Notes: generated by a model from the letters alone, not told the origin. Shown: positions 43,865 to 53,225, numbered from the stretch's first letter. The stretch is 64,000 nucleotides of DNA from Sphingomonadales bacterium UBA7471 (GCA_002479765.1 DLOZ01000017.1:1-64000), one strand, 5' to 3'. Numbers and translations are program-made.

Positions 43865-44097
43865 AACACGCCTTTGTCTTCCCGCTCATGCTTATGGTTG
43901 CGGGCTGTGGCGACACGGCCCCCACCGAAGCGGGCAAGCCTGATGACGCGGACACACCAGAGGCCGCGCAGAAAAAGGAACTGGCCGCGCAAAAGCTAAG
44001 CATTGAACAAGCCGCAGAAGAAGCGACGAAGCTGATTGAGGCGGATGCAAAGGCTGAAATTGATGCGGCCAATGCAACTGGCGGCGTGGCGCGGTAA
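43861..44097 (+). CDS. Small lipoprotein
   Basis: The 78-residue protein begins with a TTG overlapping the peptidase stop (TTGA), with AGAGG 7 nt upstream. A short signal peptide ends in the lipobox LMVAGC, putting the lipidated Cys at residue 16. The rest is Ala/Glu/Lys-rich and predicted helical, with no recognisable domain. Coupling to the M28 peptidase suggests a shared envelope role, which is inference. Confidence 0.7.
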   Translation: MKHAFVFPLMLMVAGCGDTAPTEAGKPDDADTPEAAQKKELAAQKLSIEQAAEEATKLIEADAKAEIDAANATGGVAR

Positions 44098-44153
44098 TAA
44101 TCTCTTCCGGCGGACGCAGCACCGCTATCGGTGTTCTATGTGGTTTTCCGAAA

Positions 44154-44233
<80 letters not shown>

Positions 44234-44301
44234 ACATGGGATCACTGGTATAACAATGTCCGCGCGGCTGGCTGCCTGCCAGATTTCACAATAGTGAAAA
44301 C

Positions 44302-44378
44302 TGGTGGGCCCGGAGGGACTCGAACCCCCGACCTAGCCGTTATGAGCGGCCAGCTCTAACCAACTGAGCTACAGGCCC
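44302..44378 (-). tRNA. tRNA with CAT anticodon, probably tRNA-Ile2 (lysidine-modified)
   Basis: The minus-strand cloverleaf has acceptor GGGCCTG/CGGGCCC, discriminator A and encoded CCA. The anticodon loop CTCATAA gives CAT. Positions 4 and 5 are C-C paired with G69 and G68, the base pairs TilS uses to pick tRNA-Ile2 over elongator tRNA-Met in E. coli. The 5' half (GGGCCTGTAGCTCAGTTGG) also resembles tRNA-Ile(GAT). Annotation software may call it Met. Confidence 0.82.
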
Positions 44379-44523
44379 TGACCGGCTCGCCAACTGCCTG
44401 CGCGCCGATAGCCGAACTTTGGGCGAGGTTGCAAGCCTTTATCTCACCAAAAAAATTTAAATCGGCTGACGTTTACATAAAGCACCATCCTTTTTGGTCG
44501 AACGCTTCTGTTCCACCATATCA

Positions 44524-46167
44524 TTATCGCTCTTCGTCCATTAATCCGGCTCGTCCGTCATTGACGGCTGGAAGCGATATGATCAGCGCTTGGTTGTAAA
44601 AACGTAAATCTCCGCCAATATTTCGGGCAAGGCTCCGCACAAGGCGTAAGGAAAAGCCGAGCCCAAGCAATGGCGCGTCATGAGAATCATCGAGCGGACC
44701 GGAACCGAAAAGCTCGCTCTCGTCCATGTCGGCAAGCTTTTTTGGCAAGCTCAGCACGAAACGGTTAACCGCGTTCAACCCGGGCTCCGTCCGGAAACGA
44801 CCATCGAGGATTTCGCCAGCTTCACAGCCGATAATCACTGCGGACAACAGGCGCGAAAACAGACGTTCCGCCAGATGGTTATCCAACGCAAATGGCCGAA
44901 CCGGATGGGCATGGACCAAGTTCAGGGTAACGTGCAAAGCGTCGCTCAATTCGCGAAGCCGCTCTGCCAACCGAAGCGAAAGCCACGCGCAATCGGTTGA
45001 ACCGACCTCCGTAACATAGGTTCCCGTCTCAATTTTTGCAGCGGTTGAAAGATCATCAAAGCCCGACAGAAGGCGCTGGGCATCGTGTAGGATATGCGCG
45101 GCTATTGTGCGATATTCCTCGGTAACAGGTCCAAAGAGTTGCTGTTCAATGATTTCGGAAAAGCCGATAATGGCGCTCAACGGCGTGCGCAATTCGTGCA
45201 GCAATTGCTGGACATTTTCTGCGTCATGCGTGTCACCTTCCGGAATGTGCGCGACTTCTGCGAGATTGGGACGACGCAATATGCCGCGATAGCCGCTGAA
45301 CCGTCCACTGGCAGGTTCGAAAAACGGTGCAGCGTTGATCCGCCAGTCTCCGGCAATCGCAGGCGCGCCGCAGAGGCGCAGGCGCGCATTTTCAAGCGGC
45401 ATTTTTTGTCGAAAGGCAGCAGCGCCATAGGCGTCTGGTCCAGGCCCCTCGTCAAATGCGGGCTCCGCAATATCCACGCCAACAACCCCCTCCGCAGGCG
45501 CGCGCTCAATCCAGCTGATGGTGCCATATTCGTCGGTTTCGAAGCGTATTTCGTCAATCGGTTTACCACACGAAACGACCTGTTCGATAGACGCCCCGGC
45601 TGGCATTTCCGCCGGATCGTGACGTTCCCGCTCAATCCGCAATTTTTCGATGCGGTCAACAATGTCGCGGATTTGCAAAACCTGCGGTGCGCGCACGATC
45701 ATCTCAGCCGCGCTTGTGTCGAGAGTCAGCGCAAAATCTGCCGAAGAGCATGACCGAAGCGCGCGCAGGGTCATCGGGCCAATGTCCCCGCGGTTGCGCA
45801 AGAATTCGCGCGCACGGCGGGACATATGGGGCACGATATCGGCCCATTCATGATCACCGAGCCGCGCGGCACTGACCGCCGCTGCGGCCACCGCCGGAAC
45901 ATCGCCCGACAGCAGCAAAAGCAAAGGCGCAGAGCACAGCCGCCCAGACAAGGCGCGTACGCATTTTTCGCGGACAGTTAATGGAACTATGTCCATAAGT
46001 TGCCGCACTTTTTGCAAACCAGAGGCGACCGCAGCCGGGTTAAAGTCCGAAGGGTTTTGCGCTAATATATCCAACAGTTGCTGCCATTTCGCCGCCAAGC
46101 CGATGCCATCATCCCCCGCCTGACGCAAAGTGGTTTCAAGGCGATCGTCAAAGCGCAAATTCAGCAC
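44524..46167 (-). CDS. Histidine kinase-like protein with a degenerate ATPase domain
   Basis: The 547-residue soluble protein has a helical N-terminal third (about 1-150), a PAS-like middle (DEYGTISWIERAP), a clear HisKA domain (LLHELRTPLSAIIGFSEII near 320-340) and a C-terminal region in the place of the HATPase. There the N-box lacks its Asn (RLFSRLLSAVIIGCEAGE) and the DxGxG motif is absent (GPLDDSHDAPLLGLG), though a GLGFSLRLVRSLARNIGG segment remains. It may therefore be a phosphotransfer or dimeric scaffold protein rather than an active kinase. The start is a GTG with poor context. No response regulator is adjacent; lrp is divergent. Confidence 0.75.
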   Translation of the reverse strand: MLNLRFDDRLETTLRQAGDDGIGLAAKWQQLLDILAQNPSDFNPAAVASGLQKVRQLMDIVPLTVREKCVRALSGRLCSAPLLLLLSGDVPAVAAAAVSAARLGDHEWADIVPHMSRRAREFLRNRGDIGPMTLRALRSCSSADFALTLDTSAAEMIVRAPQVLQIRDIVDRIEKLRIERERHDPAEMPAGASIEQVVSCGKPIDEIRFETDEYGTISWIERAPAEGVVGVDIAEPAFDEGPGPDAYGAAAFRQKMPLENARLRLCGAPAIAGDWRINAAPFFEPASGRFSGYRGILRRPNLAEVAHIPEGDTHDAENVQQLLHELRTPLSAIIGFSEIIEQQLFGPVTEEYRTIAAHILHDAQRLLSGFDDLSTAAKIETGTYVTEVGSTDCAWLSLRLAERLRELSDALHVTLNLVHAHPVRPFALDNHLAERLFSRLLSAVIIGCEAGEILDGRFRTEPGLNAVNRFVLSLPKKLADMDESELFGSGPLDDSHDAPLLGLGFSLRLVRSLARNIGGDLRFYNQALIISLPAVNDGRAGLMDEER

Positions 46168-46272
46168 ATCCTAATGCGATATCATCCGTGGTGTGGCCGC
46201 CGGATAAACCGATATCAGGACGTGCGAAAGCGACAAAATTGGTGCGTCACACTTTGGGACAATTGCAATATG

Positions 46273-46284
46273 ATATAATTATAT
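46273..46284. promoter_or_regulatory. AT-rich palindrome in the lrp promoter region
   Basis: ATATAATTATAT is a perfect 12-bp palindrome 40 bp before the lrp start, next to a TTGCAA/TATAAA pair spaced 16 bp. Lrp-type regulators often bind AT-rich palindromes and control themselves, so this is a candidate operator. Confidence 0.35.
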
Positions 46285-46324
46285 TATAAAGCTGGGGCAT
46301 TATTGAAATGGAAATAACAAGATC

Positions 46325-46801
46325 ATGGCTAATATGAACCTGGATGCGATAGATATGAAGCTTTTGGCAGAATTGCAGGCTGATGGTCGCATTACCAATG
46401 TGGAACTTGCATCCAAGGTTGGGCTGACTGCTCCGCCATGCTTGCGGCGGATGCGTGCGCTGGAACAGTCGGGGACGATTAAATCCTACCACGCAGATGT
46501 GGACGCCAGCGCCTTGGGCTATACAATTACCGTCTTTGCGATGGTCAGCTTAAAAAGTCAGGCCGAAGAAGATCTGAAGGCGTTTGAGCAGCATGTGCGG
46601 GCGCTCCCCGATGTGCGCGAGTGCCACATGCTGAATGGCGAAATTGATTTTATCCTCAAAATCGTTGCGCGCGATCTGCAGTCATTTCAGGAATTTCTGA
46701 CATCGCAGTTAACGTCTGCGCCCAATGTAAACAGCGTAAAAACGTCGCTGACTATTCGCACCGCCAAAGACGAACCCGGCGTGCCCATACCCATGGCATA
46801 A
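46325..46801 (+). CDS. lrp: Lrp/AsnC-family transcriptional regulator
   Basis: The 158-residue regulator has an N-terminal winged HTH (MKLLAELQADGRITNVELASKVGLTAPPCLRR pattern, about 11-42) and a C-terminal RAM/AsnC effector domain (VRECHMLNGEIDFILKI). This is the leucine-responsive type with the PPCLRR recognition-helix sequence, usually octameric and autoregulated. A strong terminator overlaps its stop codon. It is divergent from the histidine-kinase-like gene. The effector amino acid is unknown. Confidence 0.9.
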   Translation: MANMNLDAIDMKLLAELQADGRITNVELASKVGLTAPPCLRRMRALEQSGTIKSYHADVDASALGYTITVFAMVSLKSQAEEDLKAFEQHVRALPDVRECHMLNGEIDFILKIVARDLQSFQEFLTSQLTSAPNVNSVKTSLTIRTAKDEPGVPIPMA

Positions 46802-46830
46802 AAAAGGGCCCGATTGCTCAGGCCCTTTTT
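46801..46830. terminator. Bidirectional Rho-independent terminator after lrp
   Basis: AAAAAGGGCC (46801-46810) pairs perfectly with GGCCCTTTTT (46821-46830) around a 10-nt loop, with A- and T-runs built into the stem. It separates convergent lrp and the repeat-protein gene. Confidence 0.88.
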
Positions 46831-46848
46831 CCTAACAGTTGGTGCAGC

Positions 46849-48180
46849 TTAGGTTGCTGGTGTTGCCGCAGGCGCCGCTGCTGGTGCGGGCTTTTCCAAA
46901 TGGCTGATAAAGATCAGCCAATATTCGGCAATCGCCTTGCGGTTTGCTCCGGTGATCTGCGCAAAGTCGGCTTTCGCGCCAGCATAATCGCCAAGCATGG
47001 TTTTCGACATGGCAAGACGGAAACGGGTGCGGTCGGTCTGGTTTCCGCCGTCTTTATCCAGCACTGGACCCTTGCTTAACGCGGTCTCGTACAAATCCTT
47101 GGCCGTCTTATAATCCTTATGTGAGAAGAATGAGTCGCCTGTCAGGGTCGCCAGCATCGCTCTGGGGCTCGCTTTTGCCGGGGCAATGGTTCCCGCCAAT
47201 GTGCGGGTGTCTTCCGCCAGACGTGCCTTGGCTTCATTGTAACGCTCGCTAAAGGTCACGTTGTTCCGTGAGATGATGCCCTTTGCAAAGCCTTCGTCCA
47301 ATACCGACACAGCCTCTGCCGGATAACGCACGCCGATATAGCTCAAACTATCTAGATATTCGGCATATTCTTGTTGAAAGCGCAATCCATTGGTCGCGCG
47401 CATCAAGCGCATGAGGTCAAGCGACTCTTCAGGGTTGGTGTTGAGCGAACGGTTGAAAAACGCCAGGGCATCATGCCAGAAATCGGGGTTATTTTCGGCG
47501 ATCACCAAATCTTTGTAGAAATTGGCAGCACCGGCAAAATCTTTCGCTTTCGCCGAAAGGTTGGCGGCACGAACGACATAGGCTTTGTTGACCGCTCCGG
47601 CTGCCTTGCTCGCTGCAATGGCTTTGCCGATCCAGACGATAGCGTCAGCATCCTTACTCTGCTGCGACATGGCGTTGGAAATCAGAAATTCGATATTGTT
47701 GGCGCGGTAACCCAGGTTGTACGCATCCATCATATTTTTTTCAGCGTCGGCAAATCTTTTACCATCATAAGCAATCGCGCCCTTGCGGAACGTATATGCC
47801 TGTTTCATTTCCACAGGCGTTGTTGCGGATGCGAGCAACAGATCGATGCCCTGATCCTGCAGTGCCGTGTCTTTTGCCGAAACGCCGATGTTGACGGCCA
47901 AAATGCCCGCTTCATAACGGTCATCGTCATTGGCAATAGCCGCAAGAATCTTGGGAAATTCAGCCTTCGCCGCAGCGGCATCCTTGGTTTTGTTCAAAAG
48001 ATTGGCGACGGGCACATAGGCCGCAATGAACGGCTTGGAATAATTTCTCTTGGGAGCCGCAGGCGTGGCTTCCTTCCCCTTTTTTTCCTTCTTTGGCTTT
48101 TCATCGGACTGCGCAAAAGCAGGCGCAGCGGTGACTGCGACCAATGAAAGTGCAAGGGCAAATTTTGAAACCAGCTTCAT
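46849..48180 (-). CDS. Exported helical-repeat (TPR-like) protein
   Basis: The 443-residue protein has a signal peptide (FALALSLVAVTAAPAFAQ) followed by a lysine-rich stretch (KPKKEKKGKE) and a long alpha-helical body with TPR-like repeats, such as FRKGAIAYDGKRFADAEKNMMDAY, FAGAANFYKDLVIAE and DYKTAKDLYETALSKGP. The tail is Ala/Pro-rich. It probably acts as a periplasmic scaffold; no enzymatic motif is seen. The ATG at 48180 has GGAGAG upstream. Homologues of unknown function are, as I recall, common in sphingomonads. Confidence 0.78.
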   Translation of the reverse strand: MKLVSKFALALSLVAVTAAPAFAQSDEKPKKEKKGKEATPAAPKRNYSKPFIAAYVPVANLLNKTKDAAAAKAEFPKILAAIANDDDRYEAGILAVNIGVSAKDTALQDQGIDLLLASATTPVEMKQAYTFRKGAIAYDGKRFADAEKNMMDAYNLGYRANNIEFLISNAMSQQSKDADAIVWIGKAIAASKAAGAVNKAYVVRAANLSAKAKDFAGAANFYKDLVIAENNPDFWHDALAFFNRSLNTNPEESLDLMRLMRATNGLRFQQEYAEYLDSLSYIGVRYPAEAVSVLDEGFAKGIISRNNVTFSERYNEAKARLAEDTRTLAGTIAPAKASPRAMLATLTGDSFFSHKDYKTAKDLYETALSKGPVLDKDGGNQTDRTRFRLAMSKTMLGDYAGAKADFAQITGANRKAIAEYWLIFISHLEKPAPAAAPAATPAT

Positions 48181-48313
48181 GTAACTCTCCGGGACTAGTG
48201 ATATATTGCCGTGGGCTTTGGTTGACGTCGTGTATAGGACCTTGCCATCTTCAGTGCAATTGACATAGCGCGGTCGCATATATTCCCGTTGAACGAACCA
48301 GAGGAAAATTCAA

Positions 48314-49003
48314 GTGCCAGAACGCACCGCAGTTATAATTGGCGCACGCGGTGGCATTGGTGCCGCGCTCGCCGATGCTTTGGATGCGGGCGATCAATAT
48401 GACCGCGTCATCCGGCTGCATCGCGCAAGCGCGCCGGCGATAGACATATTGGACGAGGCAAGCATAGCCGCCGCGGCACGCGATTTGGCGGGCACAGCGC
48501 CGCAATTGGTCATCGTGGCCACAGGGTTGCTGCACACAGCCGCCAAAGGGCCGGAAAAAAGCCTGCGCGAGCTTGATCCCGATTGGATGATGGAAAATTA
48601 CCGCATCAATGCGGTTGGCCCCGCTTTGGTGGCGAAACATTTTCTGCCGATTATGGCAAAGCAAGGCCCGGTCTGTTTCGCGGCGCTTTCCGCGCGCGTG
48701 GGCAGCATTTCGGACAATCGGCTTGGTGGATGGCATAGCTATCGCGCGTCGAAAGCCGCGCTCAACATGTTCATCCGCAACATTGCGATCGAATGGCAGC
48801 GCAAAAATGCACAATCAATTGTGGTTGCCCTGCATCCCGGCACCGTCGAGACACAGCTGAGCGCGCCATTTAAGGGTAATCCGGCGCATGAACGCTTCGT
48901 CCCTGCCCGCGCCGCTGCGGATATGCTTGCCGTGCTTGCAGGGCTGAAGCCTGAGCAAAGCGGCCAGATTTTCGCTTATGATGGCAGCGTCATCGCCCCC
49001 TGA
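48314..49003 (+). CDS. Short-chain dehydrogenase/reductase, C-factor-like
   Basis: The 229-residue Rossmann-fold protein has a GARGGIG nucleotide motif, an Asn-Ala-Val-Gly strand (YRINAVGPAL), a serine in ALSARVG and the catalytic YRASK. The C-terminal HPGTVETQLSAPF motif is typical of the CsgA/C-factor-like SDR subgroup. The substrate is unknown. The start is a GTG at 48314 with GAGG about 8 nt upstream. Its stop codon overlaps a near-match DnaA box. Confidence 0.88.
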   Translation: MPERTAVIIGARGGIGAALADALDAGDQYDRVIRLHRASAPAIDILDEASIAAAARDLAGTAPQLVIVATGLLHTAAKGPEKSLRELDPDWMMENYRINAVGPALVAKHFLPIMAKQGPVCFAALSARVGSISDNRLGGWHSYRASKAALNMFIRNIAIEWQRKNAQSIVVALHPGTVETQLSAPFKGNPAHERFVPARAAADMLAVLAGLKPEQSGQIFAYDGSVIAP

Positions 49004-49032
49004 TCCACACCACTGCGTGAATCTGTGGATAA
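49001..49032. promoter_or_regulatory. Pair of DnaA-box-like sites upstream of gyrA
   Basis: TGATCCACA (49001-49009, one mismatch to TTATCCACA) and TGTGGATAA (49024-49032, exact inverted match) face each other 14 bp apart, about 100 bp before gyrA. DnaA control of gyrA is possible but unproven. Confidence 0.4.
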
Positions 49033-49130
49033 GCTGTAGACAACGCCCCTATTCGGACAGTCGCTTGTGGTCATATGGCCGACTTGGGTCTATGGCTGAG
49101 TGAACCAAAAAATATAAGGATTTTCGCGCT

Positions 49131-51863
49131 GTGAGCGACGACATAGTTACAATGGAACCATCAGACATTTCGCCCGTCGACATCGTCGATGAAATGAAGT
49201 CGAGCTACCTCGATTATGCGATGTCGGTCATTGTATCCCGCGCCCTGCCCGACGTGCGGGACGGCCTGAAACCCGTTCACCGCCGCATTTTGTTCGCCAG
49301 CCAGGAAGGCGGCTTTGTCGCGGGCCGGCCCTATCGCAAATCGGCAAAGATTGTCGGCGATGTCATGGGCAATTATCACCCGCATGGCGACAGCGCGATT
49401 TACGACGCGCTTGCCCGTATGACGCAAGATTGGTCGATGCGCGTTCCATTGATCGATGGTCAGGGTAACTTCGGGTCGATGGACCCTGATCCGCCAGCAT
49501 CGATGCGGTACACCGAAGCACGGTTGAACAAGGTCGCCAACGCGCTGTTGGATGATCTCGACAAAGACACCGTTGATTTCCAACCCAATTATGACGGCAG
49601 CCGCGAAGAACCGCAGGTTTTGCCCGCACGCTTCCCCAACCTGTTGGTGAATGGCGCTGGCGGTATTGCCGTCGGTATGGCCACCAACATCCCGCCACAC
49701 AATCTTGGCGAAGTGATCAAGGCCTGCCTGGCCTATATCGATAATCCGGCCATCTCCATTGATGAGCTGATCGAGATCGTCCCTGCCCCTGATTTTCCCA
49801 CTGGGCCATTGATCCTTGGCACCGGCGGCGCACGTGCGGCCTATCGCGAAGGCAAGGGCTCGATCATGCAGCGCGCCCGCCACGAGATTGAGGAAGGCAA
49901 AGGCGATCGTCGCTCTATTGTCCTGACGAGCATTCCGTTTCAGGTCGGCAAATCCGCTTTGGTCGAAAAAATCGCCGAAGCCGCGAAGGACAAGCGCATT
50001 GAGGGCGTGTCCGACATTCGCGATGAATCCAGCCGCAAGGGCGTGCGCATCGTCATCGATCTGAAGCGTGATGCGACCCCAGATGTCGTGCTCAACCAAT
50101 TGTGGCGCCATACGCAGGCGCAAGCGAGCTTTCCGGCCAATATGCTCGCCATTCGCGGCGGACGGCCTGAAGTCCTCAACCTACGCGACATCATTGAGGC
50201 ATTCATCCGCTTCCGTGAAGAGGTCATCACCCGCAGAACCAAGTTCGAACTGAACAAAGCGCGCGAACGGGCGCATTTGTTGCTTGGGCTTGTCGTTGCC
50301 GTCACCAATTTGGACGAAGTCGTCCGCATCATTCGCGGTTCGGCCAGCCCGGCCGAGGCGCGCGCCGCGCTGATCGCGCGCAAATGGCCAATTGCGGAAA
50401 TCGCTTCGTACATCAAATTGGTGGAAGCCGTTGAAACCGAAATTACCGGCGACAGCTACCAATTGTCGGAGCTTCAGGTGCGCGCCATTCTTGAACTGCG
50501 CCTGCACCGCCTGACGGCGCTTGGCCGCGATGAAATAGGTAAGGAACTTCAGGGGCTTGCAGAGAGCATCGCAGAATATCTCGCAATATTGGGCGACCGC
50601 GTAAAGCTATACGCGGTTCTGCGTGAAGAGCTGGTCGCCATTGACGCCGAATTTTCGACGCCCCGCTTGTGCGAAATCACCGCCAGCTGGGACGGGCTTG
50701 ATGACGAAGACCTTATGGAGCGTGAGGAAATGGTCGTCACCGTCACCCATGGTGGCTATATCAAACGCACCGCATTGGCGGCTTTCCGCGCCCAGAACCG
50801 TGGTGGCAAAGGCCGCGCAGGCATGGCGACGAAGGACGAAGACGCCGTCACCGAACTGTTCGTCACCAGCACGCACACACCCGTATTGTTCTTCTCAAAC
50901 ATCGGTAAGGTCTACCGCCTAAAGGTTTGGAAGCTGCCCGAAGGCGGCCCGTCGACCCGCGGCCGGCCCATGGTCAACCTGCTGCCATTGGGCGAAGGCG
51001 AAGTCATTTCCAACGTTTTGACGCTGCCTGAGGACGAAGCCGAATGGGGCGGCCTCAGCGTCGTCTTTGCCACGGCCAAGGGCTATGCCCGCCGCAACAG
51101 CATGGACGCATTTGCCAATGTCCCAAGCAACGGCAAAATCGCCATGAAGTTCGAAGGCGAAGATGCCGACGATAAACTGATCGGCGTGGAATTGTTAAGC
51201 CCCGAAGACGACGTCTTGCTTGCCAGCCGCAACGGCAAGGCGATCCGCTTTGCCGCCGACGACATCCGCGAATTCCAAAGCCGCGCGTCGACGGGTGTTC
51301 GCGCCATGAAGCTCGCCAAGGGGGACGAGGTTATCTCGCTATCCATCCTTCAGCGCGTGGGCGCCACGCCTGAAGAGCGCGAAGATTATCTGCGCTTTGC
51401 CCCATGGAAGCCAGAGAAGGAAGGCGAACCAACAATGTCCGCGGAACGCATCGCGGAGATGGCGGAGCGTGAACAGTTCATCCTGACCGTATGCGCCAAT
51501 GGCTATGGCAAATTGTCATCGGCTTATGGATATCGCCGCACGGGCCGTGGTGGTCAGGGTATCACCAATATCGACAATATCGAACGCAACGGCCCCGTTG
51601 TCGCCAGCTTCCCCGCAACCAAGGGTGATCAGTTGATGCTCGTGACCGACCAGGCAAAGCTGATCCGTATGCCACTGGACAGCTTACGCGTCCTTGGCCG
51701 CGGCACCGCAGGCGTGCGCTTGTTCAACGTTGGCGACAATGAACATGTCGTCGGCGCAGCGAAGATTGACGAGAGTGATGAAGAGGGGGATGACTCAATC
51801 GACGACACGAACGAGGTTGCATCTGCAGTAGCCGACATATCCGAAGGAAACGAACCCGTATGA
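49131..51863 (+). CDS. gyrA: DNA gyrase subunit A
   Basis: The 910-residue type II topoisomerase subunit introduces negative supercoils with GyrB. The breakage-reunion domain holds the catalytic Tyr at about 127 (ASMRYTEARL). The quinolone-resistance region HPHGDSAIYDA has Ser88 and Asp92, the susceptible residues at E. coli 83 and 87. The C-terminal beta-pinwheel has the GyrA box QNRGGKG near 555, which separates it from ParC, and an acidic tail (DESDEEGDDSIDD). The start is a GTG with AAGGA about 10 nt upstream. The DUF3089 gene overlaps its stop by 4 bp. Confidence 0.95.
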   Translation: MSDDIVTMEPSDISPVDIVDEMKSSYLDYAMSVIVSRALPDVRDGLKPVHRRILFASQEGGFVAGRPYRKSAKIVGDVMGNYHPHGDSAIYDALARMTQDWSMRVPLIDGQGNFGSMDPDPPASMRYTEARLNKVANALLDDLDKDTVDFQPNYDGSREEPQVLPARFPNLLVNGAGGIAVGMATNIPPHNLGEVIKACLAYIDNPAISIDELIEIVPAPDFPTGPLILGTGGARAAYREGKGSIMQRARHEIEEGKGDRRSIVLTSIPFQVGKSALVEKIAEAAKDKRIEGVSDIRDESSRKGVRIVIDLKRDATPDVVLNQLWRHTQAQASFPANMLAIRGGRPEVLNLRDIIEAFIRFREEVITRRTKFELNKARERAHLLLGLVVAVTNLDEVVRIIRGSASPAEARAALIARKWPIAEIASYIKLVEAVETEITGDSYQLSELQVRAILELRLHRLTALGRDEIGKELQGLAESIAEYLAILGDRVKLYAVLREELVAIDAEFSTPRLCEITASWDGLDDEDLMEREEMVVTVTHGGYIKRTALAAFRAQNRGGKGRAGMATKDEDAVTELFVTSTHTPVLFFSNIGKVYRLKVWKLPEGGPSTRGRPMVNLLPLGEGEVISNVLTLPEDEAEWGGLSVVFATAKGYARRNSMDAFANVPSNGKIAMKFEGEDADDKLIGVELLSPEDDVLLASRNGKAIRFAADDIREFQSRASTGVRAMKLAKGDEVISLSILQRVGATPEEREDYLRFAPWKPEKEGEPTMSAERIAEMAEREQFILTVCANGYGKLSSAYGYRRTGRGGQGITNIDNIERNGPVVASFPATKGDQLMLVTDQAKLIRMPLDSLRVLGRGTAGVRLFNVGDNEHVVGAAKIDESDEEGDDSIDDTNEVASAVADISEGNEPV

Positions 51864-53020
51864 GCACAGCGCATGTGATTGCCGCAGTCCTTGCAGCCGC
51901 CACGCAAAGCGCACCTGCTGCCCCCGCCGCTGCGCCGAATGATTATGCGCTGGAACAGAATTGGCTTTGTCGCCCGAGCCGCCGCGACGCGTGCAGCACG
52001 CCTAGCCTTGACGTAACCGAGGTTGCGCCAGATGGAACGCGTACGGTACGCACGGTAACGCGGGCCAAAGCACCTGAAGCCGATTGCTTCTATGTGTACC
52101 CGACCTTGTCATATGATCCGGGCGGAAATAGCGACATGATCGCCAATGACGAAGAACGTCGCGTCGTTGAGGCGCAGTTTGCGCGTTTTGGCACTGTGTG
52201 CCAAACTTTCGCGCCGATTTATCGCCAATCGACCTTAAGCTGGTTGCGTTCCAACATGATCGGGAATCCCATCCCAATGGACCCCGAGCTGCGGTATAAT
52301 GACGTACGCGATGCGTGGCGGCATTACATGGCGACCGATAACAAGGGGCGGCCATTTGTTCTTGTCGGACATTCGCAAGGATCGGGATTGCTCAAGCGCC
52401 TGATTGCAGAGGAAATCGAAGGAAAACCCGCCGCGACGCAGATGTTGTCCGCTATGCTTGCGGGCACCAATGTCGCAGTGCCAAAGGGTAAGGACCGGGG
52501 CGCCGATTTGAAACAGACGCCGGTGTGCCGGAAAGCAACGCAGACCAATTGCGTCATTGCCTGGACAAGTTTTCGCGAAACCTCGCCGCCACCTGCAAAC
52601 GGCCGTTATGGCCGTGTGCCAGACACCGCTCAGGAAACCATTTGCGCCAACCCCGCTGCGCTTGGCGGCGGCATGGCCACCGTGAACGCACGTTTTCCCT
52701 CTGGCGCAGGGATTGGCGACTTGGTGACAGATAGACCGCGCTGGACCAAAGACAATGCTCCCGTTACGACGCCGACCGTCGCGGTTCCCGGACTATACGC
52801 AGCGCAGTGCGTGACGGTAAACGGTGCAAACGTCTTGTCAGTTCGCATCAACGCAGACCCTGCCGACCCCCGCATTGACGATGTCGGCGGTGATGTCCGC
52901 TTTGGCGCATTTGTTGCGAAGGACTGGGGACTTCACCTGATCGACGTGTCGCTGGTTATGCAGGATATGGTTGATCTGGTGCCCGTGCAGTTGGCGGCAT
53001 GGAAAGCGCGCGACCGTTAA
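51860..53020 (+). CDS. DUF3089-family secreted alpha/beta hydrolase
   Basis: The 386-residue protein has an N-terminal hydrophobic region (HVIAAVLAAATQSAPAA) that may be a signal peptide, then an alpha/beta-hydrolase core with nucleophile elbow VGHSQGS near 167. Several cysteines (WLCRPSRRDACS, CQTF, CRKATQTNC) suggest disulfides. DUF3089 proteins are lipase-like, but the substrate is unproven. The start ATGA overlaps the gyrA stop, so it may be read on the gyrA transcript. The downstream convergent gap has an inverted repeat. Confidence 0.82.
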   Translation: MSTAHVIAAVLAAATQSAPAAPAAAPNDYALEQNWLCRPSRRDACSTPSLDVTEVAPDGTRTVRTVTRAKAPEADCFYVYPTLSYDPGGNSDMIANDEERRVVEAQFARFGTVCQTFAPIYRQSTLSWLRSNMIGNPIPMDPELRYNDVRDAWRHYMATDNKGRPFVLVGHSQGSGLLKRLIAEEIEGKPAATQMLSAMLAGTNVAVPKGKDRGADLKQTPVCRKATQTNCVIAWTSFRETSPPPANGRYGRVPDTAQETICANPAALGGGMATVNARFPSGAGIGDLVTDRPRWTKDNAPVTTPTVAVPGLYAAQCVTVNGANVLSVRINADPADPRIDDVGGDVRFGAFVAKDWGLHLIDVSLVMQDMVDLVPVQLAAWKARDR

Positions 53021-53145
53021 GAACAGCTTTGTAATGACGCTTGCAATGTAGGATTTGATTTGAGATCCTTCTCGCCACCAAACAACTTGGCCGCTCTTTC
53101 TCACTGTCGATATTTTGTGAATGTGCCAAAGCGTAGTGTCATCGT

Positions 53146-53200
53146 TAAAGCGACAAACGAGACAATCAAAACATCGTCGCTGGTCGCTTTTGTCGCTTTA
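53146..53200. repeat. 12-bp inverted repeat in the convergent gap before yhhN
   Basis: TAAAGCGACAAA (53146-53157) is inverted as TTTGTCGCTTTA (53189-53200), a perfect 12-bp pair separated by 31 bp. It lies in the 205-bp gap between convergent genes and might terminate transcription, though it lacks T-runs. I see no gene here. Confidence 0.55.
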
Positions 53201-53225
53201 GAACGCCGCGCGAACGGGCGTAGGC

